Below, piece by piece: positions 8,658 through 16,910 of a stretch of 32,488 bases of DNA (position 1 is the first letter of the stretch; every line of letters begins with the position of its first letter). The position numbers were made by a program, and so were the translations under genes. The notes beneath the pieces are model-generated. The model was given only the letters and a program-made list of their open reading frames with translations, did not search any database and was not told the DNA's origin. The DNA comes from Methylobrevis pamukkalensis (GTDB lineage: Bacteria > Pseudomonadota > Alphaproteobacteria > Rhizobiales > Pleomorphomonadaceae): assembly GCF_001720135.1 (NCBI RefSeq), contig NZ_MCRJ01000037.1:1-32488 (forward strand), written 5' to 3'.

Positions 8658-10436
8658 ATGTTGGGGACGGCGATCCGTCATGCGGGCACGTCGGCGATCA
8701 TTTTCGCCGTGCTGGCCGCATTCGGTATCGCCGTGTCCCGCGAGGCCGGCAACGTCGCGATCTTCTGGCCGGCAAACGGCGCGATCGTCGTGCTCACCGC
8801 CTTCGCGGACCGGCGCGCCCTCCTGCCGATCCTCACCGGCGCCGCCCTCGCCAACCTCGCTGTCCAGCTCGCCTACGGGGACGGTCTTGCCTTCAGCCTC
8901 GGCCTCGTTCTCGCCAACGGCGTCGAGATCGCGATCTGCGCGCTGCTGGTCCGGATCGTCCGGCGCAACGGGCCGCCGCACGGGCTGGAGGACATCGCGA
9001 AAGTGATCGGGGCGCTGGTGGCCGGCGTTGTTCCCGCTGCGCTGCTGGGCGGCTCAATCGTCGCGGTCACCTTCGGCAAGCCCGCCGCCAGTTGCATGCT
9101 GACGTGGTTCATGTCGGATCTGGCAAGCGCGCTCGTCGTGGTACCGCCGTTCCTGACCGCGAGCCGCCGCAACTGGGATGATCTCCGCCACCGTCTCGCC
9201 AGCCGCGACCTCGTTCTGCTGCGCGACGTGGCGATCCTGGTCCTGCTTGCCGCGCTTGCCGTTCTGGCCCTGCCCCTGCACGACCTGCAGGTGGTGTCGC
9301 TGTTCGCACTGCCTCTGCTCTGGAGCGCCATCCGCTTCGGCGTGTTTCCGACGGCCGCGATCAGTTCCTTCACGGCCCTTGCCGTCATCTGGCTGATCCA
9401 CGCCGGCCGGATCGACGTGATGCTCGGGGACTCCCTTGCCGAAGAGGTGCTGTTCGCCAAGACCGCCCTGGTGCTGATCGCCCTGCCGCCGCTGTTCGTT
9501 GCCGCCGCCATCGAGAACACGGCGGCGGTCAACCGTCTGCTCGCCGAGAAGGAGCGCAAGCTGTCGCTGGTGCTGGACAGCCTGCGGGAAGGATTGTGGG
9601 ACTGGAACATCGCCACCGGCGAGGTCGCCTTCTCCGAGCGATGGCTGGAGATCGTCGGCTACCAGCCCGGCGAACTGCCGGGCCACGTGACGACGTGGCA
9701 CCTGATCGGCGAGCCCAGCGACCAGGCGCGGATCCAGATCCTGCTCCAGGAGCATTTCGCCGGAAACACCACCTACTACGAAGCAGAGCAGCGGCTGCGC
9801 CACAAGGACGGCCACTGGATCTGGGTGCTCGACCGCGGCATGGTGGTCGAACGCGACCGCGACGGCCGCCCGCTGCGCGCGGTCGGCACCATCTCCGACA
9901 TTCGCGGCCGCAAGGCCGAGGAGGCCGAACTGCGGCGGCGCGCCCATCAGGACATGCTCACCGGCATCGGCAACCGCGCCCATCTGGAAGAGATGTTCGC
10001 GCGCCGCCTCATGTCGGGCGATCGCGGCTTCTCGCTGCTGCTGATCGATCTCGACCGGTTCAAGCCGGTCAACGACAACCATGGCCACGACGCCGGCGAC
10101 CACGCGCTGAAGGTGACCGCCGAGCGCATCCGCGCCTGCCTGCGTCCGACCGATGTCGTCGCGCGGATCGGCGGCGACGAGTTTGCCGCGCTGGTCGAAA
10201 CGCCGCCGTCCGGAAACCTTTCGGGGATCGCGAGCCGGCTCGCCACGGCCATCGGCGATGAGATCGCCTATGGCGAGACGAAGATCCGCATCGGCGCCAG
10301 CATCGGCTATGCCAGCGTCGAGGACGTGGGCACATCCTTTGCCGAGATCTACAAGGCCGCCGACGAGCGGCTCTACATGATCAAGCGCCGCGAGGACCCC
10401 GCCTCGGCCGGCAGCCGGTCGTTGGCGCCGACCTGA
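8658..10436 (+). CDS. MASE1-PAS-GGDEF membrane diguanylate cyclase
   Basis: A 592-residue enzyme predicted to make cyclic di-GMP. Residues 1 to about 290 form a MASE1 integral-membrane sensory domain with about eight hydrophobic helices and the FWPANGAIVVL segment. About 305-415 is a PAS_3-type domain (GLWDWNIATGEVAFSERWLEIVGY, ending RAVGTISDIRGRKAEE). About 425-585 is the GGDEF domain, beginning AHQDMLTGIGNRAHLEE. The catalytic signature is intact as GGDEF at 505-509. The RxxD inhibitory site RPTD lies at 496-499, exactly five residues upstream, so product feedback inhibition is expected. There is no EAL domain, so it should be a synthase only. The ATG at 8658 follows CAGGGGG at 8643-8649. 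It lies 90 bases after tonB and may be a separate unit. The signal sensed is unknown. Confidence 0.92.
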   Translation: MLGTAIRHAGTSAIIFAVLAAFGIAVSREAGNVAIFWPANGAIVVLTAFADRRALLPILTGAALANLAVQLAYGDGLAFSLGLVLANGVEIAICALLVRIVRRNGPPHGLEDIAKVIGALVAGVVPAALLGGSIVAVTFGKPAASCMLTWFMSDLASALVVVPPFLTASRRNWDDLRHRLASRDLVLLRDVAILVLLAALAVLALPLHDLQVVSLFALPLLWSAIRFGVFPTAAISSFTALAVIWLIHAGRIDVMLGDSLAEEVLFAKTALVLIALPPLFVAAAIENTAAVNRLLAEKERKLSLVLDSLREGLWDWNIATGEVAFSERWLEIVGYQPGELPGHVTTWHLIGEPSDQARIQILLQEHFAGNTTYYEAEQRLRHKDGHWIWVLDRGMVVERDRDGRPLRAVGTISDIRGRKAEEAELRRRAHQDMLTGIGNRAHLEEMFARRLMSGDRGFSLLLIDLDRFKPVNDNHGHDAGDHALKVTAERIRACLRPTDVVARIGGDEFAALVETPPSGNLSGIASRLATAIGDEIAYGETKIRIGASIGYASVEDVGTSFAEIYKAADERLYMIKRREDPASAGSRSLAPT

Positions 10437-10442
10437 GCGGTC

Positions 10443-11303
10443 CTACTGCATCCGGGTTTCCGGCAGGCCGCGCTCGACCTCGAACTCCAGCAGCCCGCGA
10501 AAGAGATCGAGGACACGCACGGCAACGGCCGGCTCTCGCGGCAGGTCCACGCCGTCGATCGCCGTCACCGGCTGCACGAAGCGCACGGAGTTGGTGAGGA
10601 AGATCTCCTCGGCCCGGGCGATGTCCATCACGCCGAGCGAGCGCTCGACCACGTCGAGACCGGCACGCGCGGCGATCGACATCAGGCGGCCGCGCATCAC
10701 GCCGGGCAGCACGCCGTCGGACACCGGCGGGGTCGCGATCTCGCCCTTGCGCACCACGAACAGGTTCGCCGCGCTGGTGCAGACCGGGCGGCCGGCGGTG
10801 TTGAGGATCAGCGCGTCGTCGGCGCCCGCCGCCTTCGCCTCGGCAATCGCCAGCACATTGTCCATGTAGGCCAGCGATTTCACCCGCGAGAGCGGCGAAT
10901 GCTCGTTGCGGCGCACGCCGGCGGTCTGCAGGCTCACCTTGCGGAACACGAGCGACGGGTCGAAGGGCGCGACGGTGGCGAGCACGGTAGGCACCGGCTC
11001 GGCGGGCGGGGCCAGCCCGCGCGGGCCGGCGCCGCGCGTCACGGTCAGCCGGATCACGCCGCCGGACGGGGGCGCGAAGCGGGCGACGGCCTGCATGCCT
11101 TCTTCCGCGAGATCCAGCGGCGCCTCGAAGCCGAGCAGGCGCGCGCCGGTGCCGAGGCGCGCGAGATGTTCGGCAAGGCAGAAGATCCGCCCGTCGAACA
11201 CCACCGCGGTCTCGAACAGGCCGTCGGCGAGCAGCAGGCCGCGGTCCGCGACATTCCACTGAACGGTCGGTCCCTCGTGGAACGTGCCGTCGAGCCAGAT
11301 CAT
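10443..11303 (-). CDS. pabC: Aminodeoxychorismate lyase / class IV aminotransferase PabC
   Basis: PabC is a PLP enzyme that splits 4-amino-4-deoxychorismate into p-aminobenzoate and pyruvate, the last step of PABA synthesis for folate. The 286 residues match fold type IV PLP enzymes: LADGLFETAVVFDGRIFCL near the N-terminus, the PLP lysine in LSRVKSLAYMDNV, and DDALILNTAGRPVCTSAANLF followed by GVLPGVMRGRLM. The D-amino-acid and branched-chain aminotransferases share this fold, but the position directly after pabB and pabA makes lyase the best call. The ATG at 11303 overlaps the pabA stop by four bases (ATGA). It ends 6 bases from the stop of the convergent diguanylate cyclase gene. Confidence 0.88.
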   Translation of the reverse strand: MIWLDGTFHEGPTVQWNVADRGLLLADGLFETAVVFDGRIFCLAEHLARLGTGARLLGFEAPLDLAEEGMQAVARFAPPSGGVIRLTVTRGAGPRGLAPPAEPVPTVLATVAPFDPSLVFRKVSLQTAGVRRNEHSPLSRVKSLAYMDNVLAIAEAKAAGADDALILNTAGRPVCTSAANLFVVRKGEIATPPVSDGVLPGVMRGRLMSIAARAGLDVVERSLGVMDIARAEEIFLTNSVRFVQPVTAIDGVDLPREPAVAVRVLDLFRGLLEFEVERGLPETRMQ

Positions 11304-11883
11304 CGCCTGCCGTGCTCGGCCGTGACGCTGAGGAAGTTGGCAAGCATGGCGTGGCCGCTTTCGGTGAGGATCGATTCGGGATGAAACTGTACCCCGTAGG
11401 TCGGGTGCTCGCGATGCTGCAGGGCCATGATCTCGCCGTCCTCGGACCGCGCGGTGATCCGCAGCGGGCCGGCGGGATCGACATCCTCGACGATCAGCGA
11501 ATGATAGCGGCCGACCCGCAGCGGGTTCGGCAGGCCGTCGAACAGGCCGTCGTCGTCATGGGTCACCATCGAGGCGCGGCCGTGCATCGGGTGCTGCGCC
11601 CGCACCACGCGGGCGCGAACACCTCGCCGATGCACTGGTGGCCAAGGCAGATGCCGAGGATCGGCACCCGGCCGGAGAGGCTTTCCAGCACCGGCGAGGA
11701 GATGCCGGCTTCCGTCGGCGTGCAGGGGCCCGGCGACAGGACGATCGCGCGCGGGTCCATCGCCGCCACCTCGGCCACGCTGGCCGCATCGTTGCGGATC
11801 ACCCGCGTCTCCTCGCCGAGCTCGCGGAAATAGCGGGCGACGTTGGCGACGAAGGAATCGTAGTTGTCGACGATGACGATCAC
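11300..11883 (-). CDS. pabA: Aminodeoxychorismate synthase glutamine amidotransferase PabA, one frameshift
   Basis: This class I glutamine amidotransferase supplies ammonia to PabB. It starts at a GTG (11883) with IVIVDNYDSFVANVARYF. The nucleophile elbow GICLGHQCIGEVF and the His/Glu motif VQFHPES are both present, as is the MHGRASMVTHDDDGLF segment. The frame breaks near 11617: TTCGCGCCCG should read TTCGGCGCCCG, giving EVFGARVVRAQHPMHG. With one base restored it is 585 nt, 194 residues, the normal PabA/TrpG length. The sequence alone does not separate PabA from TrpG, but the partner gene is pabB by its active-site motif. The start overlaps the pabB stop by four bases. A sequencing error is the likelier reading of the break. 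Confidence 0.9.
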
Positions 11884-13267
11884 GGCGCCGGATCCTCCGC
11901 AAAGGCGGCAAAGATCCGGGCGCCCTTGGTCAGCGTCTCGTCGAATTCGGCCGGCGGCTCGGACAGGGCGGTGATGCCGCCGCCGACGTTGAACGTGGCC
12001 TCGCCGTTGCGGAAGGTCACGGTGCGGATGGCGATGTTGGTGTCGGCGCTGCCGTCGAAGCTGAAATAGCCGATCGAGCCGCAGTAGACGCCCCGGCCAC
12101 GGCCCTCGATCTCGGTGATGATCTCCATCGCCCGGATCTTTGGCGCGCCGGTGATCGACCCGCCGGGGAAGGACGCCCGCAAGAGGTCGGCGATGTCGGC
12201 GCCCTCTTCCAGAATGCCCGAGACCACCGACACGATGTGATGGAGCCCGGCGTAGCTTTCTAGGCCGCAGAGCGCGGGCACATGGACCGTGTGCGGCTGG
12301 CAGACCCGCGACAGGTCGTTGCGCAGCAGATCGACGATCATCACGTTCTCGGCGCGGTCTTTTTCCGAGGCGAGCAGCGCTTCGGCGATCCGCGCGTCCT
12401 CGGCGGGATCGGCGACCCGGCGGGCCGTGCCCTTGATCGGCCGCGTCTCGACCCGGCCGTCGTAGACCTGCAGGAACCGCTCCGGCGAGGCGGAGGCGAC
12501 CACGAGGTCGCCGTAGTCGAGATAGGCGGCAAAGGTCGCGGCGTTGACCTGCCGCAGACGCAGATAGAAGGCGAAGGGATCGAAATCCTTCGGCAGACGC
12601 GCCGCATAGCGCTGGGAGATGTTGGCCTGGAAGATGTCGCCGGCGAGGATGTACTCGACCGTGCGGGCGAGCGCGGCCTCGTAGTCCGGCCGGGTGAAGT
12701 TGGACTGCCAGTCGAGCTTCGCCCGGTCGCGGCCCGGAACTCGCGGCGCGCGGTCGGCAAGATGGCGGCGGAATTCCTGCGCCCTTGCGATTGCGCGGTT
12801 GGCGCGAGCACGGTGCCGGTCTCGGGCCAGCCGGTGGAAAACAGCCAGCAGCGCTTCTCGCGATGGTCGAAGGCGATCACGACGTCATAGAAATGCAGCA
12901 GCAGCTCCGGCACGCCCTCCGCCTCGATCGCCGGATCGGGCAGGCGCTCGAGCCGGCGTCCGAAGTCATAGGAGACGAAGCCGGCGGCGCCGCCCTGGAA
13001 CGGCGGCAGGCCGATCCGCTTCGGCTGGCGATAGAGCGCGAGCTTTTCCTTCAGCACCGTCAGGGCGTCACCGCCGACGGATTCGCCGTTCCAGAACACC
13101 GCGCCGCCCTTCGCCTCGAGCGTGGCAAACGGATCGGCGGCCAGGAAGGAAAAGCGTCCGAGCGTGGCATGGCTCATCGCGCTGTCGAGAAATGTGAGGT
13201 TCGGCAGGCCGGCGAGCCGAGACAGGGTTTCGGCCGGCGTCCTGACCTCGAGCTCGCTGACGTGCAT
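11880..13267 (-). CDS. pabB: Aminodeoxychorismate synthase component I PabB, one frameshift
   Basis: PabB converts chorismate plus ammonia to 4-amino-4-deoxychorismate. The C-terminal chorismate-binding domain is complete: FQANISQR in the shifted frame, [29 protein letters not shown] and GVYCGSIGYFSFDG. The lysine in PIKGT marks PabB; anthranilate synthase TrpE normally has PIAGT. The N-terminal half runs HVSELEVRTPAETLSRL, then FLDSAMSHATLGRFSFLAADP. The frame breaks near 12803: CTCGCGCCAACC needs one more base to give VLAANRAIARAQEF. The restored length is 1389 nt, 462 residues. An upstream in-frame start at 13393 exists, but the ATG at 13267 fits the family N-terminus better; no clear ribosome site helps decide. 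It is the first gene of pabBAC and divergent from rimO. Confidence 0.9.
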
Positions 13268-13503
13268 CGTCGTGACGGGTCCGGGAGACAGTTGAGCAGG
13301 TGCGCAGCTATCACATGGCGCGCCGTCCGGTGTCGAGTGGCCGCAGCGGAATGGACGTTTGGACGCGGACGACGGGCTGAAACCCGCGCGCATGGCCGGT
13401 CTGCGCCGGCGCCGCGCGATTGCGCCGCAGCCTCCGGATCGGTTATGAGCATCGGCAAGCTCAGTTGCTGCCGGAATTGCCGGCCGCCGCCATGGAATCC
13501 CGG

Positions 13504-14862
13504 ATGTCCAGCACCACCCAGCTCCCCGGAGCCCCGGCCCTGCCCGCCGGCCCGGCGCCCAAGATTTCCTTCGTCAGCCTCGGCTGCCCGAAGGCGCTCG
13601 TCGACAGCGAGCGGATCATCACGCACCTGCGCTCCGAAGGCTACGAGATCGGCCGCAAGCACGATGGCGCCGACGTGGTCATCGTCAACACCTGCGGCTT
13701 CCTCGACAGCGCCAAGGCCGAAAGCCTCGCCGCCATTGGCGACGCGATGAAGGAAAACGGCCGGGTGATCGTCACCGGCTGCATGGGCGCCGAGCCCGCG
13801 CAGATCCGCGAGGCCTTCCCGGACGTGCTCGCCATCACCGGTCCGCAGGCCTACGAGAGCGTGATGAGCGCCGTGCACGAGGCCGTGCCGCCGCAGCACG
13901 ACCCCTTCGTCGATCTCGTGCCGCCGCAGGGCATCAAGCTGACCCCGCGCCACTACGCCTATCTGAAGATCTCCGAAGGCTGCAACAACCGCTGCTCCTT
14001 CTGCATCATCCCCAGCCTGCGCGGCGATCTCGTCTCGCGGCCGATCGCCGACGTTTTGCGCGAGGCCGAAAAACTGGTGAAGGCCGGGGTGAAGGAACTG
14101 CTGGTCATCAGCCAGGACACCTCCGCCTATGGCGTCGACCTGAAATACGCCCCGGGCGTGTGGCAGGACCGGGAGGTGCGGACGAAGTTCCTCGATCTCT
14201 CCCGCGAGCTCGGCGAGATGGGCGTGTGGGTCCGGCTCCACTACGTCTATCCCTATCCGCATGTGGACGAGGTCATCCCGCTGATGGCCGAAAGCAAGGT
14301 GCTGCCCTATCTCGACATTCCGTTCCAGCATGCCTCGCCGCAGGTGCTGAAGGCAATGCGCCGCCCGGCGCATCAGGAAAAGACCTTCGGCCGCATCCAG
14401 AAGTGGCGCGACGTCTGCCCCGACCTCGCGGTGCGCTCGACCTTCATCGTCGGCTTCCCCGGCGAGACGGAGGAGGATTTCGAACTGCTGCTCGACTTCC
14501 TGACGGAATCGAAGCTGGAGCGCGTCGGCTGCTTCAAATACGAGCCGGTCTCGGGTGCGCGGGCCAACGATCTCGGCCTGCCGGCCGTGCCCGAGGAGGT
14601 CAAGGAACGGCGCTGGCACCGCTTCATGGCCCACCAGCAGGCGATTTCCGAGAAGCTGCTGCGCCGCCGGGTCGGCAAGCGGCTGAAGGTCATCGTCGAC
14701 GAGGCAAACGGCACCACCGCGCGCGGCCGCACCCAGTGGGACGCGCCGGAGATCGACGGCACCGTCCACCTCTCCTCGCGCCGGCCGATCCGCGCCGGCG
14801 AGTTCGTCACGGTGAAGATCGACCGCGCCGACGCCTACGACCTCCACGGCACGGTGGTCTGA
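13504..14862 (+). CDS. rimO: Ribosomal protein S12 methylthiotransferase RimO
   Basis: RimO is a radical-SAM enzyme that methylthiolates the conserved aspartate of ribosomal protein S12. The N-terminal UPF0004 domain holds three cluster-binding cysteines ([32 protein letters not shown]). The radical-SAM domain has the CxxxCxxC motif in [13 protein letters not shown]. The C-terminal TRAM domain ends [20 protein letters not shown]. The SLGCPK and CGFLDSA patterns distinguish RimO from the tRNA enzyme MiaB. The start is uncertain. ATG 13504 (452 residues) has GGA 8 bases upstream and is preferred; ATG 13492 adds four residues, and a frame-open extension to 13420 seems untranslated. It stands alone, divergent from pabB and 18 bases from the convergent tetR stop. 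Confidence 0.95.
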   Translation: MSSTTQLPGAPALPAGPAPKISFVSLGCPKALVDSERIITHLRSEGYEIGRKHDGADVVIVNTCGFLDSAKAESLAAIGDAMKENGRVIVTGCMGAEPAQIREAFPDVLAITGPQAYESVMSAVHEAVPPQHDPFVDLVPPQGIKLTPRHYAYLKISEGCNNRCSFCIIPSLRGDLVSRPIADVLREAEKLVKAGVKELLVISQDTSAYGVDLKYAPGVWQDREVRTKFLDLSRELGEMGVWVRLHYVYPYPHVDEVIPLMAESKVLPYLDIPFQHASPQVLKAMRRPAHQEKTFGRIQKWRDVCPDLAVRSTFIVGFPGETEEDFELLLDFLTESKLERVGCFKYEPVSGARANDLGLPAVPEEVKERRWHRFMAHQQAISEKLLRRRVGKRLKVIVDEANGTTARGRTQWDAPEIDGTVHLSSRRPIRAGEFVTVKIDRADAYDLHGTVV

Positions 14863-14880
14863 GCGCAAGCGGCTCGGCGT

Positions 14881-15456
14881 TCAGCCCGCCGCGTCGCGCA
14901 TCACCGCCCCGGTCACCAGCGTGCGCGCCATCCACCTGAGCCGCGCCTCGGCCTCGCTGGGCTTCAGCCCGAGCACGCAGGTCGAGAACCGCCGCGGGCG
15001 CGAGCGCGATCATCAGGCTGTCGAGCAGGAAACGGCGGATTTCCTCCGAAATCCGGCCCGTCAGCGGCTCCAGCACGGCCGCGCACCACCCGCGCCGACG
15101 GTCCCGATCGGCCGGCAATCCGGCGGCCTTTCCGGCGCCAAGGCGCGCCGGAACAGATCCTCGTCGGCCAGCACCGTCAGCGCGATCCGGCCGGCCAGAC
15201 GCTCGGCCCGCTCGGCGGCGCTGCCCTCGGCCGGCACGGCAATGGCGCCGAGCCGGCGCGCCAGTGCATCCTCCATCGCCGCGGCGACGAGCTCCGTCGG
15301 ATCCGAATAATAGCGATAGGCGGTCGCCCGCGAGATGTCGGCGCGGGCCGCCACGGCGGCGATCGTCGGCTCGTTCCCCGCGCCCAGTTCCTCCAGCATC
15401 GCATCGAACAGCGCCTGCCGCGTCCGGCGCCGCGAAGGGCTTTCGTCGTCGGTCAT
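14881..15456 (-). CDS. TetR-family transcriptional regulator, two apparent frameshifts
   Basis: A dimeric repressor-type regulator. The N-terminal DNA-binding domain is clean: RRRTRQALFDAMLEELG, then EPTIAAVAARADISRATAYRYYSDPTELVAAAMEDAL, a canonical TetR helix-turn-helix. The ligand-binding part is split. Near 15127 one base seems missing in GGAAAGGCCGCC, after which the frame gives PADRDRRRGWCAAVLEPL and ISEEIRRFLLDSLMIAL. Near 14986 a second break (two bases lost or one gained) restores VLGLKPSEAEARLRWMARTLV, ending VMRDAAG at the TGA 14881-14883. The corrected protein has about 191 residues, typical for the family. The ligand and targets are unknown. A short inverted repeat (15675-15688) upstream is a candidate autoregulatory operator, with a REP element between it and the start codon at 15456. 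Confidence 0.75.
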
Positions 15457-15520
15457 CGAAGGTCTCGCTTCATGGGGCACATCCTGCAGGCCGCCGTCAA
15501 AAACGCGCGTCGGACGGCCC

Positions 15521-15609
15521 CATCCTGAGGGCATCGCGCCAGCGATGCGTCTCGAAGGACGAGGCCGCCCCCGCCCTTCGAGACAGTCGCTTCGCGCCTT
15601 CCTCAGGGT
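15521..15609. repeat. REP-like palindromic intergenic element, rhizobial type
   Basis: Nested inverted repeats: CCTGAGG (15524-15530) with CCTCAGG (15601-15607); a GCATCGC/GCGATGC hairpin (15531-15548); and GTCTCGAAGG (15549-15558) with CCTTCGAGAC (15575-15584). This CTCGAAGG...CCTTCGAG design with CCTGAGG ends is a common non-coding repeat in Hyphomicrobiales genomes. It lies in the upstream region of the TetR gene. Confidence 0.7.
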
Positions 15610-15674
15610 CAGGGCGACGCAAAGCGGAGCCATTTCAGGCACCAGAATCAATAGTGCGACGCATATCTCATTTC

Positions 15675-15688
15675 AAGACAACTGTCTT
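15675..15688. promoter_or_regulatory. Inverted repeat, candidate TetR-type operator
   Basis: AAGACA-AC-TGTCTT is a perfect 6-bp inverted repeat in an A/T-rich patch, with a further AAGAC half at 15692-15696. It lies 219 bases upstream of the TetR start codon and 42 bases after the DUF2459 stop. Local regulators often bind near their own gene, but the distance is large and the motif short, so this is tentative. Confidence 0.35.
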
Positions 15689-15729
15689 ATAAAGACGAGA
15701 AACCCTTGTGTTTTCAGTGTGACTTGAGG

Positions 15730-16593
15730 CTATTTCGTCTCTGCGTTCCAGCGCAGATCGGCCATCAGACCCAGCGACAGCGTGTCCAGCACCGGCAGGA
15801 CCGCGATGCCGGCCGCGTTGAGCATGCGGCCGGTCCAGTGGTTGCAGTCGGACAGGAGGCTGTAGCTGCCGGTGGCGCGGTAGAAGGCGCTGTCGCCATA
15901 GAGGCCCTTGCCGAGATCGACCGGCGCACCGCCCGCGCCGCGGGCAAAGCTCTCCTCCAGCCGGGCGGCCAGCACGCGGAACCCCTGCTCGGAGAGATCG
16001 ATCTCGGCGACGTCGCTCTTGTAGAAGGCCAGCTTCGGCGTCTGCGCGACGCCGGCCAGATGCAGCACGGTCGCCCGCTCGCCGGCAAACAGCGCCGCCA
16101 GCGCCATCGGCAGTTCCAGCGTTTCCACCGTCGGCACGTGGCGATAGAATTCCTCGTCGCCCCAGCCGATCTCGACCCAGCGATGCACCAGGAAGCGCTC
16201 GCTGACCTCGATCAGCGCCTGATGGCCGTCGGTATAGGCAAACTGGCGCAGGCGGTCGGTCGGCACGATCAGGCCGGCGTGATAGCCGTGATCGGCAACG
16301 GCGACGGTGATCGTCGCGGCGCCGTCACGCGGCGGATAGAGCAGCGGATTTCCGGGCCGGGCGGTGATCCAGGTGGCGCCGCCGGCGAGGACGACGACCA
16401 CGGCCGTCACAAGACCGATCCGTTTGCCCCAGCGCAGCAGGCCGGCGAGGATCGCCCTGCCCTTCGTGCCGGTGGCGGCCAGCGCGGACATTGCTGCCTT
16501 CGGCTTGCGCGTGCGCGGCGCGGCCGGACCCCGGGGCTTCTTCGGCTTGGTGCCGCTCTTGCGGGTCGTCTTCACCGGCTGCTTCGTCATCAT
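15730..16593 (-). CDS. DUF2459 (TIGR02117-type) membrane-anchored protein with basic N-terminal tail
   Basis: A 287-residue protein of unknown function. The first 50 residues are rich in Lys, Arg and Pro (TTRKSGTKPKKPRG, RTRKPKAA). A single membrane helix follows (IGLVTAVVVVLAGGATWI, about 60-77). The rest is a DUF2459 domain with its conserved blocks VAVADHGYHAGLIVP, EIGWGDEEFYRH, LYGDSAFYRATGSYSLL and SDCNHWTGRML. The conserved Cys-Asn-His block and an early histidine hint at a catalytic site, and other groups have likened the fold to papain-like enzymes; that is not proven. Predicted topology is N-in with the domain in the periplasm, where the basic tail fits the positive-inside rule. Two adjacent ATGs (16593, 16590) are possible; GAGG lies just upstream. 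It has no clear operon partner. Confidence 0.8.
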   Translation of the reverse strand: MMTKQPVKTTRKSGTKPKKPRGPAAPRTRKPKAAMSALAATGTKGRAILAGLLRWGKRIGLVTAVVVVLAGGATWITARPGNPLLYPPRDGAATITVAVADHGYHAGLIVPTDRLRQFAYTDGHQALIEVSERFLVHRWVEIGWGDEEFYRHVPTVETLELPMALAALFAGERATVLHLAGVAQTPKLAFYKSDVAEIDLSEQGFRVLAARLEESFARGAGGAPVDLGKGLYGDSAFYRATGSYSLLSDCNHWTGRMLNAAGIAVLPVLDTLSLGLMADLRWNAETK

Positions 16594-16698
16594 CGCCTCG
16601 CTCGCATCGGGGAAAAGCGAAGCATGATTCGGTGAATTTTTGCGATGCGGTGAGTTCGTGGGCTATCGGCGCGTCGGGAGGTTGCCGGAAGGCCGAGG

Positions 16699-16751
16699 CC
16701 CCCTCATCCGGCCGCTGCGCGGCCACCTTCTCCCCGCTGGGGAGAAGGGTA
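16699..16751 (+). repeat. REP-like element, copy 1 of an inverted pair
   Basis: Starts CCCCCTCATCCGGCC and ends CTCCCCGCTGGGGAGAAGGGTA (split here as CTCCCCGC and TGGGGAGAAGGGTA). It contains two hairpins: GGCCGC-TGC-GCGGCC, and a longer one around CTTCTCCCCGCTGGGGAGAAG. Copy 2 in the opposite orientation lies at 16831-16881. It is a type widespread in alphaproteobacterial intergenic regions. Confidence 0.85.
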
Positions 16752-16830
16752 ACCTGTGGCCGCGCCGAGGCCGATCTGGCGACACGCTGAGGCCATCCAC
16801 CGACGACGGGGCAAGGCAGAGGCCCCGAGC

Positions 16831-16881
16831 TACCCTTCTCCCCAGCGGGGAGAAGGTGGCCCGAAGGGCCGGATGAGGGGG
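16831..16881 (-). repeat. REP-like element, copy 2 of an inverted pair
   Basis: The reverse complement is identical to copy 1 except in the small hairpin, where GGCCC-TTC-GGGCC replaces GGCCGC-TGC-GCGGCC, so the stem is kept although the bases differ. With copy 1 and a 79-base spacer it forms a large cruciform-capable inverted repeat just downstream of the valS stop (16911). Confidence 0.85.
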
Positions 16882-16910
16882 AAGCCGCACATCCGGACGT
16901 TGGCAGCCCC

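Larger units (their letters stand above)
16594..16910. other. Intergenic region between valS and the DUF2459 gene, occupied by a REP pair
   Basis: 317 bases without a credible gene. The central part (16699-16881) is the inverted REP pair described separately. The 105 bases before it (16594-16698) should hold the promoter and leader of the DUF2459 gene on the minus strand; no clear consensus boxes were seen. Confidence 0.6.

Noticed and set aside
11300..13267. Anthranilate synthase (trpE/trpG) as the identity of the pabBA genes
   Set aside because: The PIKGT motif with lysine and the coupled pabC point to aminodeoxychorismate synthase.
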